A DNA stretch of 64,000 bases from Dethiosulfovibrio peptidovorans. GTDB lineage: Bacteria; Synergistota; Synergistia; Synergistales; Dethiosulfovibrionaceae. This document shows, piece after piece, positions 35,285-43,305 of this stretch (the stretch's first letter is position 1; each line of letters opens with the position of its first letter). The position numbers and the translations under genes are program-made. The notes beneath the pieces were generated by a model, which worked only from the letters and a program-made list of their open reading frames with translations, was not told the origin of the DNA and did not search any database. Where the stretch lies: positions 62,001 through 126,000 of the forward strand of contig PDTB01000018.1 in NCBI GenBank assembly GCA_002748665.1, read 5' to 3'.

Positions 35285-37191
35285 ATCAGGAAATCGCTTT
35301 GGTCATCGGTACGGCCGGTCACATCGATCACGGGAAAACCTCCTTGGTCAAGGCCCTGACCGGTCACGATTGCGACAGGCTTTCGGAAGAGCGCAAACGG
35401 GGAATCACCATCGAGCTGGGCTTTGCTCCCTTAATGCTTCCGAGTCAGCGAGTCGTCAGCGTCGTGGACGTTCCTGGGCACGAGCGATTCATCCGTCAGA
35501 TGGTTGCCGGTGCGTCAGGCCTTGACGCTGTAATCCTCGTGGTGGCTGCTGACGAAGGAGTCATGCCTCAGACCAGGGAACACCTGGATATCATCAAGCT
35601 CTTGGGGGTTCATGAGGGGTTCGTCGTCCTCACGAAATCGGACCTGGTGGATGACGAGATGTTGGAACTGGCAACGGCCGACGTCGAGGACCTGGTCTCT
35701 GGAACCTTTTTGGAGGGATGTCCCATGATCCCGGCGTCGTCGACCACCGGGCGGGGTGTGGACGATATTCTGAGAGAGTTGGAGAAGCTGGTCGACAGGG
35801 TCGTCCCTCGAGAACGAGCAGGGGCTTTCTTTATGCCCGTGGATCGGGCATTCCCCGTGGCGGGGTTTGGGACAGTGGTGACTGGCACGGCCTACAGGGG
35901 AGCGCTGGATCAGGGGGCCAACGTGGAGATTCTTCCGTCGGGACTCAACAGCAGGGTGCGTAGCGTCCAGGTCCACGGTTCGTCCGTGGACGAGGCTCAA
36001 GCGGGGCAGCGAGTGGCGATGAGCCTGAGTGCCCTGTCGGTGGACCAGCTGAGTCGGGGTGACGTCGTCTGTGCTTCCGGAGTCTTTCGCTCCTCGACCT
36101 GTCTGGACGTTTCCCTTTCCCTGTTGCCTCACGCTCCAGAACCAGTAAAGCACTGGCAGAGACTTCGGGTTCACGTGGGAACGTCGGATATCCTCGCTCG
36201 AGTGGCCTTTTTGGACCGAAAAGAGCTTGAGCCCGGAGATGTGTCACCGGCCCAATTGGTCCTGGAGGAACCTGTGGTAGTTACAGTGACTCAGAGATTT
36301 GTGATTCGCTTCTACAGTCCCCTTCGAACCATCGGAGGTGGAGAGGTCCTTGCTCCCTATGGTCGAAAAGCCAGAGGCTCTCAGGCCCGAGTTCAGGCTG
36401 TACGTCGGCTCAAGCGTCTCGCGTCGGTTCGTTCCAGATCCGAGAGGGTTGAGGCCTTGCTTGCCTTTTGGGGGCGGATGACACTGGACGATCTTATCGT
36501 ACAGGCTCAGGAAACCCGTAAGGGGTTGGTCGCTCTCCTGTCCGAAAACTCCGCTATCTCTGTTTTGCCTGTGGGGAACGGTGTTGCCTTGTCGGCCGAT
36601 GAGATTCAGCGCCTCAGTGGAGAAATCGTCGGTTTCGTTCAAACCTACCACGAAGAACATCCCCGTCAGGATGGTCCCCCCCCTGATATAGTGGTCAACC
36701 ACCTTTTCCCTGAGGGGGATCGCAAGTTGGGGCGGGCCTGTCTGGACAGGATGGTTCAGAGAGGTGAGCTGGTGTCTCGGGAAGGTGTTTTGGCTCTGCC
36801 GGATTTTGAGCCCAGGGACGATCAAGCGCTTCAGATCGCTCTGGACGCTCTTCTGGTCCTCTGTGATGAGACAGGGTTTCAACCGCCTCTCCTGGCTGAC
36901 TGCCCAGCACTCCTGAACATGGTCCCCAACGATTTCTCTAAATTGCTCAGTGAGGCGAGGAACATGGGACTCGTTTCGGTCGTGGACGGGACATTTCTTC
37001 TCTCTTCGTCCGTTGAGGCTCGTCTCATGGAGGTTTTGCGATCGGTTGAGGGGGGCATCACCATAGCTTCGGTGCGTGATATTACAGGAAGCAGCCGAAA
37101 ATTCGTTCTCCCTCTTCTGGAATATCTGGATGGCAAGGGATTGACACGCCGGGTTGGCGATCGACGAATTATCCTGGGGGGGACTGCTTGA
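35281..37191 (+). CDS. selB: Selenocysteine-specific elongation factor
   Basis: Delivers Sec-tRNA(Sec) to UGA codons marked by a SECIS hairpin, 636 residues. The EF-Tu-like GTPase part starts GTAGHIDHGKTSLVKALTG, with DVPGHERFIRQM (G3) and TKSD (G4). Domains II and III follow to about residue 380. The C-terminal 250 residues hold the winged-helix repeats that bind SECIS RNA (KFVLPLLEYLDGKGLTRRVGDRRII at the end). Start GTG 35281 overlaps the selA stop (GTGA) with GGAGGGG upstream; a GTG at 35275 is an alternative. With selA it shows that selenoproteins are made here. Confidence 0.96.
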   Translation: MNQEIALVIGTAGHIDHGKTSLVKALTGHDCDRLSEERKRGITIELGFAPLMLPSQRVVSVVDVPGHERFIRQMVAGASGLDAVILVVAADEGVMPQTREHLDIIKLLGVHEGFVVLTKSDLVDDEMLELATADVEDLVSGTFLEGCPMIPASSTTGRGVDDILRELEKLVDRVVPRERAGAFFMPVDRAFPVAGFGTVVTGTAYRGALDQGANVEILPSGLNSRVRSVQVHGSSVDEAQAGQRVAMSLSALSVDQLSRGDVVCASGVFRSSTCLDVSLSLLPHAPEPVKHWQRLRVHVGTSDILARVAFLDRKELEPGDVSPAQLVLEEPVVVTVTQRFVIRFYSPLRTIGGGEVLAPYGRKARGSQARVQAVRRLKRLASVRSRSERVEALLAFWGRMTLDDLIVQAQETRKGLVALLSENSAISVLPVGNGVALSADEIQRLSGEIVGFVQTYHEEHPRQDGPPPDIVVNHLFPEGDRKLGRACLDRMVQRGELVSREGVLALPDFEPRDDQALQIALDALLVLCDETGFQPPLLADCPALLNMVPNDFSKLLSEARNMGLVSVVDGTFLLSSSVEARLMEVLRSVEGGITIASVRDITGSSRKFVLPLLEYLDGKGLTRRVGDRRIILGGTA

Positions 37192-37442
37192 AGAAATTTG
37201 ACACGAGAGAGTCCTCCACGTTCGGGCTTATGTTCCATTCTCCTGAGTATCGTAGGTACCTTCATGGGGGCGTCCACTTGAGAGGCCTCATGGGAAAGTT
37301 ATTTCAGAACCTGTTGTGTCGTGGTGTGTATGGTCTGATACGCTTGTGTCGGATACCCTGTTCTTTCAGAACCTTCTCGAAGAGAGTCTTGCGCCCCTTG
37401 CGAGAAGTGAATCGATTGATGGACTCTGACAGAAGCGTGTGA
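37188..37442 (+). CDS. Doubtful small ORF after selB
   Basis: An 84-codon frame that begins with TTG overlapping the selB stop (TTGA), with a G-rich stretch upstream. The translation is rich in Arg, Leu and Gly and looks like no family I know; no transmembrane segment or motif stands out. The overlap would suit translational coupling, but composition is not convincing and the following 100 bases are decayed coding sequence. It may be a remnant or not a gene at all. Confidence 0.25.
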   Translation: MKKFDTRESSTFGLMFHSPEYRRYLHGGVHLRGLMGKLFQNLLCRGVYGLIRLCRIPCSFRTFSKRVLRPLREVNRLMDSDRSV

Positions 37443-37546
37443 TTATATCGATCTCTTCCTGCCGATGCTCGGAAGGGATGAGAACGAGGTCTGCCGGGAG
37501 CGATACGCGGGAGACTGAGTCGAGCCGTTGTATCGCTTCTTCTAGC

Positions 37547-37832
37547 GGTGGAGATCTCCTGTTGAGCCCTCTGGCTGATAACGGCGGCCCCACATGGACC
37601 ATGGCGATAGGAGAGGGGAGTCCCGCCAGAGATGCCGGCACGGTGAGCGCGGATATACCAGAGGGGAGAGGCGTGTGATCCTCAGGATACGCCGGACGTT
37701 GGAGCCTACGAGTATAAAGAGACTGGACCTGCTCCTGCATCTGGCAGTGGTGGTGGCGGTTGTTCTGCGGGCTTTGCCCCGGCCGTTCTGTTCCTCGCCC
37801 TGCCACTGTTTTTTCTAAAGACGTTGAAGGAT
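37547..37832 (+). pseudogene. Remnant of a surface protein with choice-of-anchor Q and Synerg-CTERM ends
   Basis: Only the C-terminal end of a once larger exported protein remains, in two frames. In the first frame (37547 to about 37660) LLLSPLADNGGP followed by GEGSPARDAG matches the closing motif of choice-of-anchor Q beta-helix proteins. Around 37658-37662 the frame shifts, and the second frame continues QRGEACDPQDTPDVGAYEYK (the expected DVGAFEY-type end), then a Gly/Ser linker, CSAGFAP, a hydrophobic stretch and Lys-rich tail at about 37743-37829. The latter is the Synerg-CTERM sorting pattern. No start codon, signal peptide or beta-helix body is present and no stop follows the tail. A strong terminator 30 bases on marks the original gene end. 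Confidence 0.75.
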
Positions 37833-37862
37833 AGACTGATCGGGAGTATAACGATAGAAGAC

Positions 37863-37906
37863 AAGAGGAGGAGCCGTCCCGAACCAAGGCGGCTCCTCCT
37901 CTTTTT
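37863..37906 (+). terminator. Strong terminator after the Synerg-CTERM remnant
   Basis: Perfect 14-bp stem AAGAGGAGGAGCCG (37863-37876) with its complement at 37890-37903, then further T residues. Probably the original terminator of the decayed gene, and may now end selA-selB transcripts. Confidence 0.85.
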
Positions 37907-37958
37907 CGCTGTGTTGCTCTGGGTCTCTATGTATATATCCATCCCGTCCTTCTCGAAT

Positions 37959-38033
37959 GAGGAGACGAACGAATTGTGTGTCAACGGTCTTCGACGAGGA
38001 AAGAGCTTTCGCACCTCGTCTTTTCGTCTCCTC
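37959..38033. other. Nested inverted repeats, possible structured RNA or operator
   Basis: An outer 11-bp arm GAGGAGACGAA (37959-37969) pairs perfectly with 38023-38033. Inside it GACGAGG (37993-37999) pairs with CCTCGTC (38014-38020), and AAAG with CTTT inside that. A 3-bp TTG/CAA mini stem could form at 37973-37983. The predicted shape is a junction of about 75 nt. A TATAAT hexamer follows at 38039. I recognise no RNA family; it is not tRNA-like (no T-loop, no CCA). Confidence 0.4.
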
Positions 38034-38124
38034 TTGATTATAATGGGAAATAACAGCGCTACGATGCGCTCAATTTAAGGCCGATGGAGCAAGGATATCC
38101 ATGGTGGCTATGGAGGGAATAGCT

Positions 38125-38997
38125 ATGTCAGAGACCGAGAGCTATTGGTGGTATATCACCCTGAAAGGGCCGTCTGGTCAGGGAGAAGTTCTCCGGTCCC
38201 TTGCCGAAGCATCGGGATGTATAGGTTCCGAAGAGGAAGATCGTTCGTCCTCCGTTTCGGTGGAGCTTCGGGCCTACTATCGAAGCAATCACGATCTGGG
38301 AGACTGGATGGAGCGACTGGCCCCTCTCGTCACTGAGTGGCCCGATATATCGGTCCATGATATGGGAAAAATCGAGAATCGCCAGTGGTACGCCCTCTCC
38401 TTGGAAGCCTTTCCTCCGTTGAATGTGGGAGAGCGATTTGTCGTGTTGGCTCCATGGCACAGGGGGAAAGAACCGGAGGATCGTATTCCACTGTACATCA
38501 ATCCCGGCAGTGCCTTCGGAACGGGATATCACGAGAGTACCCAGAACGTGCTGATCCTGATGGAGCGCTATTTCAGGCCCGGTATCACTGTTGCCGATAT
38601 CGGTTGCGGATCGGCCATCCTGTCCATCGCCGCTGTCAAGTTGGGGGCGGAGACTGTCTATGCCAGGGATGTAGATCCCTCGGTCATGACCGAAGCGGTG
38701 TCCAATATCGCTTTGAACGACCTGGACCAGCGACGGATCCTTTTGGAGGAGGGGGATCTGCTGGACGATTTTGATCATGCTGTGGATTTGTTGGTGGCCA
38801 ACATTTTGCTCGATCCTCTTTTAAACTTGATTCCCCGCGTGGCATCGGCTCTTAAGCCGTCGGGGATAGCTCTGTTCTCCGGTTTGACATTGAGTGAGAG
38901 GGAGCGTTTTGAGGCGGGCCTGTCCCATGTAGGCCTTTCGATCATCGATGAGGTCACCAGCGATCAATGGCTGGGACTGGCGGTGACCCAGGAGTGA
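38125..38997 (+). CDS. prmA: Ribosomal protein L11 methyltransferase
   Basis: SAM-dependent trimethylation of ribosomal protein L11, 290 residues. The N-terminal 100 residues form the L11-recognition domain; INPGSAFGTGYHESTQ, ADIGCGSAILSIAAVKLGA (SAM loop) and LLVANILLDPLLNL (catalytic N-I-L motif) are typical of PrmA. ATG 38125 is 8 bases after GGAGG; upstream in-frame ATGs at 38101 and 38110 lack such a site. The stop overlaps mtaB. In many bacteria prmA and mtaB follow the dnaK-dnaJ cluster, and here a variant Hsp70/J pair follows them. Confidence 0.95.
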   Translation: MSETESYWWYITLKGPSGQGEVLRSLAEASGCIGSEEEDRSSSVSVELRAYYRSNHDLGDWMERLAPLVTEWPDISVHDMGKIENRQWYALSLEAFPPLNVGERFVVLAPWHRGKEPEDRIPLYINPGSAFGTGYHESTQNVLILMERYFRPGITVADIGCGSAILSIAAVKLGAETVYARDVDPSVMTEAVSNIALNDLDQRRILLEEGDLLDDFDHAVDLLVANILLDPLLNLIPRVASALKPSGIALFSGLTLSERERFEAGLSHVGLSIIDEVTSDQWLGLAVTQE

Positions 38998-40289
38998 TCG
39001 GACCTGCGGTTTGTATCAAGGTTCTCGGCTGTCGAGTCAACCTCTACGAAGCGGACGCATTGGCGTCAGCTTTTCAGGCGGCAGGAGCGACCATCGTTCG
39101 CAACGCTCCTTGGGATGTCGCTGTTCTGGTCTCCTGTGCTGTAACTGCTGAAGCCGATCGCAAGAGTCGTCAGGCCGTTCGTCGTTTTCGGCGGACGGAG
39201 CCCCACTGTATTGTCGTCGCCACTGGCTGTTGGGCACAGGGTCTTTCCGACGAGGAGGCTCGTTCTCTGGGAATTGATCTGCTCGTGGGCAATCGCTGCA
39301 AAGGCGAGTTGGTGCCGTCTGTCCTCCGTATGATTCAGGGCGAGGCTGTGCCGTCGGTTCGGTGTGACGTGTGCGCCAGCTCCAAATGGGATCCCCTGGT
39401 CATCGATCGTCCTCGCTTCAGAACCAGAGCATTTTTGAAGGTTCAGGACGGTTGCGATCATTTCTGCACATACTGCATCATTCCCTCCGTTCGAGGGAAA
39501 CCGGTAAGTCGTTCTGTGGAGGATGTTCTTCAGGAAGTTCGAGCTGTAGTGGATTCGGGGTGTTCTGAGGTTGTTCTGACAGGTGTTCATCTTGGCCTGT
39601 ATGGTCGAGGAAGCGACGAGACGTTGGCTACATTGCTCCTCAATGTGGCGTCGGTGCCGGGGGTCTCGAGGATTCGATTAGGTTCCCTGGAGCCTTTTTC
39701 CGTGGGAGATGATCTCCTTCGAGTTATGGCAGAGACGCCTCAGTTTTGTCGCCACCTTCATCTTCCCTTGCAGAGTGGGGACGATAACGTCCTGCGGGCC
39801 ATGGGCAGGGGGCATACGAGAGACCAATATCTCCGTCTTTTGGAACGAATCCGCAGACTCCTTGGAGACGATATCCATATATCGACGGACGTCATGGTCG
39901 GATTTCCCGGGGAGGACAGCCAAGCGTATGAGTCGACTCTGTCGGTTCTTCGAGACGGTACGCTGGGGCGGATTCATGGTTTTTCCTATTCTCCACGGTC
40001 TGGGACAATAGCTTCGACCATGTCTAATCGGCCGTCTCGAGCCCTGGTGGAACAACGGTGCCGTGGAGTTCTCGATCTGGGAGACACGTTGCTGGATCGA
40101 TACGCCCGTCGTTGGCTTGGTCGAACCGTCGACGTGCTGGTCGAAGAGATGTTGGAGGGGGCAGCGTCGGGGTATACCCCCCAGTTTCTTCGATGTCGAG
40201 CTGAGGGTAATTGCCGTGAGGGGGCTTTCCTTCGCTGTCGGGTTGAGAGAGTAGATCACGGCGAACTCAGGGGACAGGTGGTCGTATGA
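38994..40289 (+). CDS. mtaB: tRNA t6A37 methylthiotransferase MtaB
   Basis: Radical SAM enzyme adding a methylthio group to t6A37 in ANN-decoding tRNAs, 431 residues. The N-terminal UPF0004 domain has the auxiliary cluster cysteines (LGCRVNLYEAD, VSCAVTAEAD, TGCWAQ); the radical SAM motif is Cys154, Cys158, Cys161 (CDHFCTYC). HLPLQSGDDNVLRAMGR and DVMVGFPGED are conserved; a short TRAM-like tail ends the protein. CRVN in place of MiaB CQMN supports the MtaB branch. GTG 38994 overlaps the prmA stop (GTGA); an ATG at 38967 lies inside prmA. The end overlaps the Hsp70 gene. Confidence 0.93.
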   Translation: MIGPAVCIKVLGCRVNLYEADALASAFQAAGATIVRNAPWDVAVLVSCAVTAEADRKSRQAVRRFRRTEPHCIVVATGCWAQGLSDEEARSLGIDLLVGNRCKGELVPSVLRMIQGEAVPSVRCDVCASSKWDPLVIDRPRFRTRAFLKVQDGCDHFCTYCIIPSVRGKPVSRSVEDVLQEVRAVVDSGCSEVVLTGVHLGLYGRGSDETLATLLLNVASVPGVSRIRLGSLEPFSVGDDLLRVMAETPQFCRHLHLPLQSGDDNVLRAMGRGHTRDQYLRLLERIRRLLGDDIHISTDVMVGFPGEDSQAYESTLSVLRDGTLGRIHGFSYSPRSGTIASTMSNRPSRALVEQRCRGVLDLGDTLLDRYARRWLGRTVDVLVEEMLEGAASGYTPQFLRCRAEGNCREGAFLRCRVERVDHGELRGQVVV

Positions 40290-41854
40290 TGCCTGGGGGG
40301 CCTGTCCTTGGGATCGATATGGGAACACGCTATGCTCTGGCCGCCGTCCATTGCGCGGGCAAGGGAGCTCGTCTGATTCCCAATCGTCGAGGCCAGATGA
40401 AAACTCCGTCGGTGGTTTGTCGAGATAGCGGACAGTGGCTGGTCGGCGAAGACGCTCTGGCACGAGCCCAGGTATCTGGTGTAGGGGTTTTCTGGGATAT
40501 CAAGCGACATCTGGGTTGCGATTGGGCACCCTGGATCGATGGGAGACATCGTTCGGCTCAGGAACTTCTTGTCCCTCTCATCGCTGCTGTTCGGGAGGAT
40601 TGCGAGGCCCATCTCAGTATGGTTCTGACACGGTGTGTCATCACAGTACCGGCTCAGTTCAGCTTTCTGGAACGGTCAGCTATGGCTCGGGTCGCACGGG
40701 AGGCGGGGTTCGAGGATATTCGCATTCTCAACGAACCCACGGCAGCTGCTCTGGCCTGTGAGAGCGCTGGCAGGGTCCTGGTGTTCGATTTCGGTGGTGG
40801 CACCGTGGATCTATCGATTGTAGAACGAGACGGCCAGACGTGGCAGGTTCTGGAGAGCCGTGGAGATGCCAAGCTGGGAGGTGTCGAGCTTGATCGGGTG
40901 CTCTCTCGTTATCTCCAGGATCAGTTGGGGCTCTCCCTGGATTTAGGGAGTCCTCTGGAGATCGTTCTTCTGAATGAGGCGGAGCGAATAAAATGCGATC
41001 TTTCTTTTCGGGAAAAGTTGACCTGGCGGTTTCCCGTTCAATTGGAGGGACAGGATCGGGAGATCTCGGTGCGGCGAGATATGATTGAGACGTTGTTTGT
41101 CCCGTGGCTTCAGAAATCGGTGGATCTGGCGGTGTCTCTGTGTCGTTACTATGAGCCTGAGAGCGTCATAATGGTGGGAGGAAGCAGTCGAATTCCTCTA
41201 CTTCGACGTCTCCTTTCCCAGAAAATTCCCGTTCCGGTTCGGTTATGGCGATCTCCCGACGAGGCCGTCGCTCTGGGTGCCGCTCTGTACGGAAACAACG
41301 GTGATGGACAACTTCTGTTGGATGTCCTTTCCGAGAGCCTCGGCATCATCGCCTTTGATGGTCAGCCGGTTCCTCTGCTTCGAAAGGGGCATCCCCTGCC
41401 GGCGCGCTCTGTTCGTGCTTTTAGAAGTGTGACTGACGGCGACTTTTCCCTGAAACTCTATCAGGGTGCTCCAGGTTTAGTCCGTCGGTATCGAACCATC
41501 GCTGTCTTAGATCTTCAGAACATGCGTTGTGGGGAGCGGGTTGATCTGGATTTTCGGATTGATGCGGGGGGCCTGTTGCAGGTACACCTGGCGAGAGAGG
41601 CAGGGGACCCTATCTCTATCGCTCCTTTGGAACTTGGAGTTTCCGGTCGACGACGACCAGCAACGTCTTTAGAGGTATTGGAACGACGGGTGGCAGCTCT
41701 GGCGTCCGGCTTGTCGTTGGGCCAGCAGGGTCGTCTGGCAAACTTGTTCCGTAAGACCCGACTTTTGAGGGATCTGGAACCACAGTTTTTTGATGAGGGT
41801 ATGAAAGGTCTTTCCCGTATGGTCGATGCTTTAGAGGAAACGATATATTCATGA
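40286..41854 (+). CDS. Short Hsp70-family chaperone (DnaK-like)
   Basis: Hsp70 of 522 residues against about 610-640 for DnaK. The nucleotide-binding domain is complete: LGIDMGTRYA (phosphate 1), NEPTAAALA, VFDFGGGTVDLSIVE (phosphate 2), VGGSSRIPLLRRLL (adenosine). The linker reads LLLDVLSESLGI where DnaK has DVLLLDVTPLSLGI. A beta substrate-binding domain follows, but the helical lid is cut to about 60 residues and the C-terminal tail is missing. It overlaps mtaB and its own J-domain partner, so it is probably a dedicated pair rather than the housekeeping DnaK. grpE and hrcA are absent here. Whether another dnaK exists cannot be seen. Confidence 0.9.
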   Translation: MMPGGPVLGIDMGTRYALAAVHCAGKGARLIPNRRGQMKTPSVVCRDSGQWLVGEDALARAQVSGVGVFWDIKRHLGCDWAPWIDGRHRSAQELLVPLIAAVREDCEAHLSMVLTRCVITVPAQFSFLERSAMARVAREAGFEDIRILNEPTAAALACESAGRVLVFDFGGGTVDLSIVERDGQTWQVLESRGDAKLGGVELDRVLSRYLQDQLGLSLDLGSPLEIVLLNEAERIKCDLSFREKLTWRFPVQLEGQDREISVRRDMIETLFVPWLQKSVDLAVSLCRYYEPESVIMVGGSSRIPLLRRLLSQKIPVPVRLWRSPDEAVALGAALYGNNGDGQLLLDVLSESLGIIAFDGQPVPLLRKGHPLPARSVRAFRSVTDGDFSLKLYQGAPGLVRRYRTIAVLDLQNMRCGERVDLDFRIDAGGLLQVHLAREAGDPISIAPLELGVSGRRRPATSLEVLERRVAALASGLSLGQQGRLANLFRKTRLLRDLEPQFFDEGMKGLSRMVDALEETIYS

Positions 41855-42873
41855 ATAATTTGAGCACTCATGAATGTTATTTCAGACTTGGTCTGCCCCC
41901 TGGGGCGTCATGGTCTCAGGTCAAGGCGGCTTTTCGTCGACTTGCTCGTCAGACTCATCCTGATGTGGCGGGACGATCTGCTCGGGATTTTGAGAGGATA
42001 TCCGAGGCCTATATGCTTCTTCGGGATCAATTCCGATCAGGCATTGCCCAGGAGACTCCCTCGAAGAAACGCCGTTTCTGTCCTGATTTTCGTCGGTTTT
42101 TTGAACCCTTGCTTCGGGTGTCCGTTTGGATCTCTCAAACGGTGGAGGATGTAAGACGACGTCGTAAGGAACGGCGGGAAATTCGAGATAGGCGACGCCA
42201 GAAGGAGGATGCTCGCCGTTTTCGTTTGATGGACCAGATTATCGGTGATGGTGAGATCCACATTGAGACTATTCTGGCCCGGCTGAACAAGTCGGGGGGG
42301 ATTTCCGAGCGGCAGCGTCTGATTCGACGTCTTGAGAGTCCGCTTCCCGAGGTTCGAGGACTGGCGTTCCAGGGATTGAGTACATTTTTAGTCGTCCCTG
42401 AGGTGGCTGCTGCCGTGGAGGAGTGTCTGTCCCGCTATGGCCTGGATGAGTTTGGCGTAGATGCTGTGGTCTCTATAGCCGATCCCCTGACAGGGCTCCG
42501 GTTGGCGACCTCTGCCGCTCCCCACTTTCGATCCATGACCGTGGGCGTCGCCAGACGATATCTGAAATGGCTTAAGAGCCTTCCTGGTGGGCTCCCCGTC
42601 TACGCAGGTCTCCCCGACCCTATATCTGGGCAGGTCGTCGGACTCCTTCTGGCTGAATGGCCCAAGGATCTGCCTTTTCCGTCGGGATCCCGGCTTCAGT
42701 CTCTTCTTAATCGAGAGGAGGACGAGGTCCTTATACCCCTCCTTCGGGGCCTGTACAGAAGGGAATATTCCGGTCCACTTCTCCCTTGGGTGGAACGGCT
42801 TTCGAAAAACTCGTCTTCTCCGGCGGTAAAAGCGTGGGCTCATGCTATTGTGTGTCGGAGCGCCGTGGTATAA
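41851..42873 (+). CDS. J-domain protein with HEAT-like C-terminal region
   Basis: A 340-residue cochaperone. Residues 6-65 are a J domain (YFRLGLPPGASWSQVKAAFRRLA, then HPD at 36-38, and FERISEAYMLLRD). A strongly basic Arg/Lys stretch spans about 110-130. Residues 150-335 look like alpha-helical HEAT-type repeats (LIRRLESPLPEVRGLAFQGL and similar). There is no G/F region, zinc finger or DnaJ C-terminal domain, so it is not DnaJ proper. It overlaps the Hsp70 gene (ATGA), which is its evident partner. The client is unknown; the basic patch could contact RNA or ribosomes, but that is speculation. Confidence 0.85.
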   Translation: MNNLSTHECYFRLGLPPGASWSQVKAAFRRLARQTHPDVAGRSARDFERISEAYMLLRDQFRSGIAQETPSKKRRFCPDFRRFFEPLLRVSVWISQTVEDVRRRRKERREIRDRRRQKEDARRFRLMDQIIGDGEIHIETILARLNKSGGISERQRLIRRLESPLPEVRGLAFQGLSTFLVVPEVAAAVEECLSRYGLDEFGVDAVVSIADPLTGLRLATSAAPHFRSMTVGVARRYLKWLKSLPGGLPVYAGLPDPISGQVVGLLLAEWPKDLPFPSGSRLQSLLNREEDEVLIPLLRGLYRREYSGPLLPWVERLSKNSSSPAVKAWAHAIVCRSAVV

Positions 42874-42876
42874 AAT
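42848..42876 (+). promoter_or_regulatory. Candidate promoter for the HIT-rpsU unit
   Basis: TTGTGT (42848-42853), 17-base spacer, TAAAAT (42871-42876), at the very end of the J-protein gene. The predicted transcription start falls next to the inverted repeat at 42884. Confidence 0.45.
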
Positions 42877-42883
42877 GATCCTT

Positions 42884-42913
42884 AGTTTTTGATCGAGTGA
42901 TCTATCAAAAACT
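42884..42913. repeat. 10-bp inverted repeat in the HIT gene leader
   Basis: AGTTTTTGAT (42884-42893) and ATCAAAAACT (42904-42913), perfect, 10-base spacer. No T tract follows on the + strand, so not an ordinary terminator. It could be an operator or a 5' hairpin stabilising the mRNA. Confidence 0.45.
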
Positions 42914-42934
42914 GACGATGGAGAGGTGAGTCGG

Positions 42935-43273
42935 TTGAGTTCGGGATGTCCCTTTTGCAAAATTGTCTCTGGTGAGCTCCCCGCATCGGTTCTCTACGAG
43001 AATGATCGATGCATCGCTTTCCAGGATCTAGCGCCTCAGGCGCCGTCCCATATCCTGATTGTTCCGAGGGAGCATATTCCTTCTGTGAATCACGTCGAGG
43101 ATCTCGATCTTTGGGTAGCCCTTATGGGTGCTGTCCAGAAGGTTGTCTCTCAAATCTCTCCTGATTCCGGCTATCGGCTCGTCGTTAATTGCGGCGACGA
43201 CGGCGGTCAGACAGTCCCCCACCTTCACGTCCATCTGCTTTCGGGTCGTCCCATGGGATGGCCCCCGGGCTAG
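42935..43273 (+). CDS. HIT-family nucleotide hydrolase (HinT-like)
   Basis: Histidine-triad protein of 112 residues, probably an adenosine phosphoramidase acting on AMP-lysyl or AMP-aminoacyl compounds. The triad HLHVH is at 96-100 near the C-terminus. CPFC at 5-8 with the later His residues would hold structural zinc, as in many HIT proteins; [12 protein letters not shown] is typical. I choose TTG 42935 because GAGGTGA lies 6 bases before it; GTG 42926 is buried in that site. It is followed by rpsU 32 bases on, a neighbourhood seen in other bacteria. Confidence 0.92.
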   Translation: MSSGCPFCKIVSGELPASVLYENDRCIAFQDLAPQAPSHILIVPREHIPSVNHVEDLDLWVALMGAVQKVVSQISPDSGYRLVVNCGDDGGQTVPHLHVHLLSGRPMGWPPG

Positions 43274-43305
43274 ACGTTGGTGGAATAAGAAAGGAGGGAT
43301 TTGGT

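Noticed and set aside
38039-38044. TATAAT as promoter of prmA
   Set aside because: No acceptable -35 hexamer at 16-18 bases; kept only as a remark.
33863-38124. tRNA(Sec) gene selC near selA-selB
   Set aside because: I looked for a long acceptor stem, TCA anticodon loop, extra arm and GTTCGA-type T-loop in the gaps and found none.
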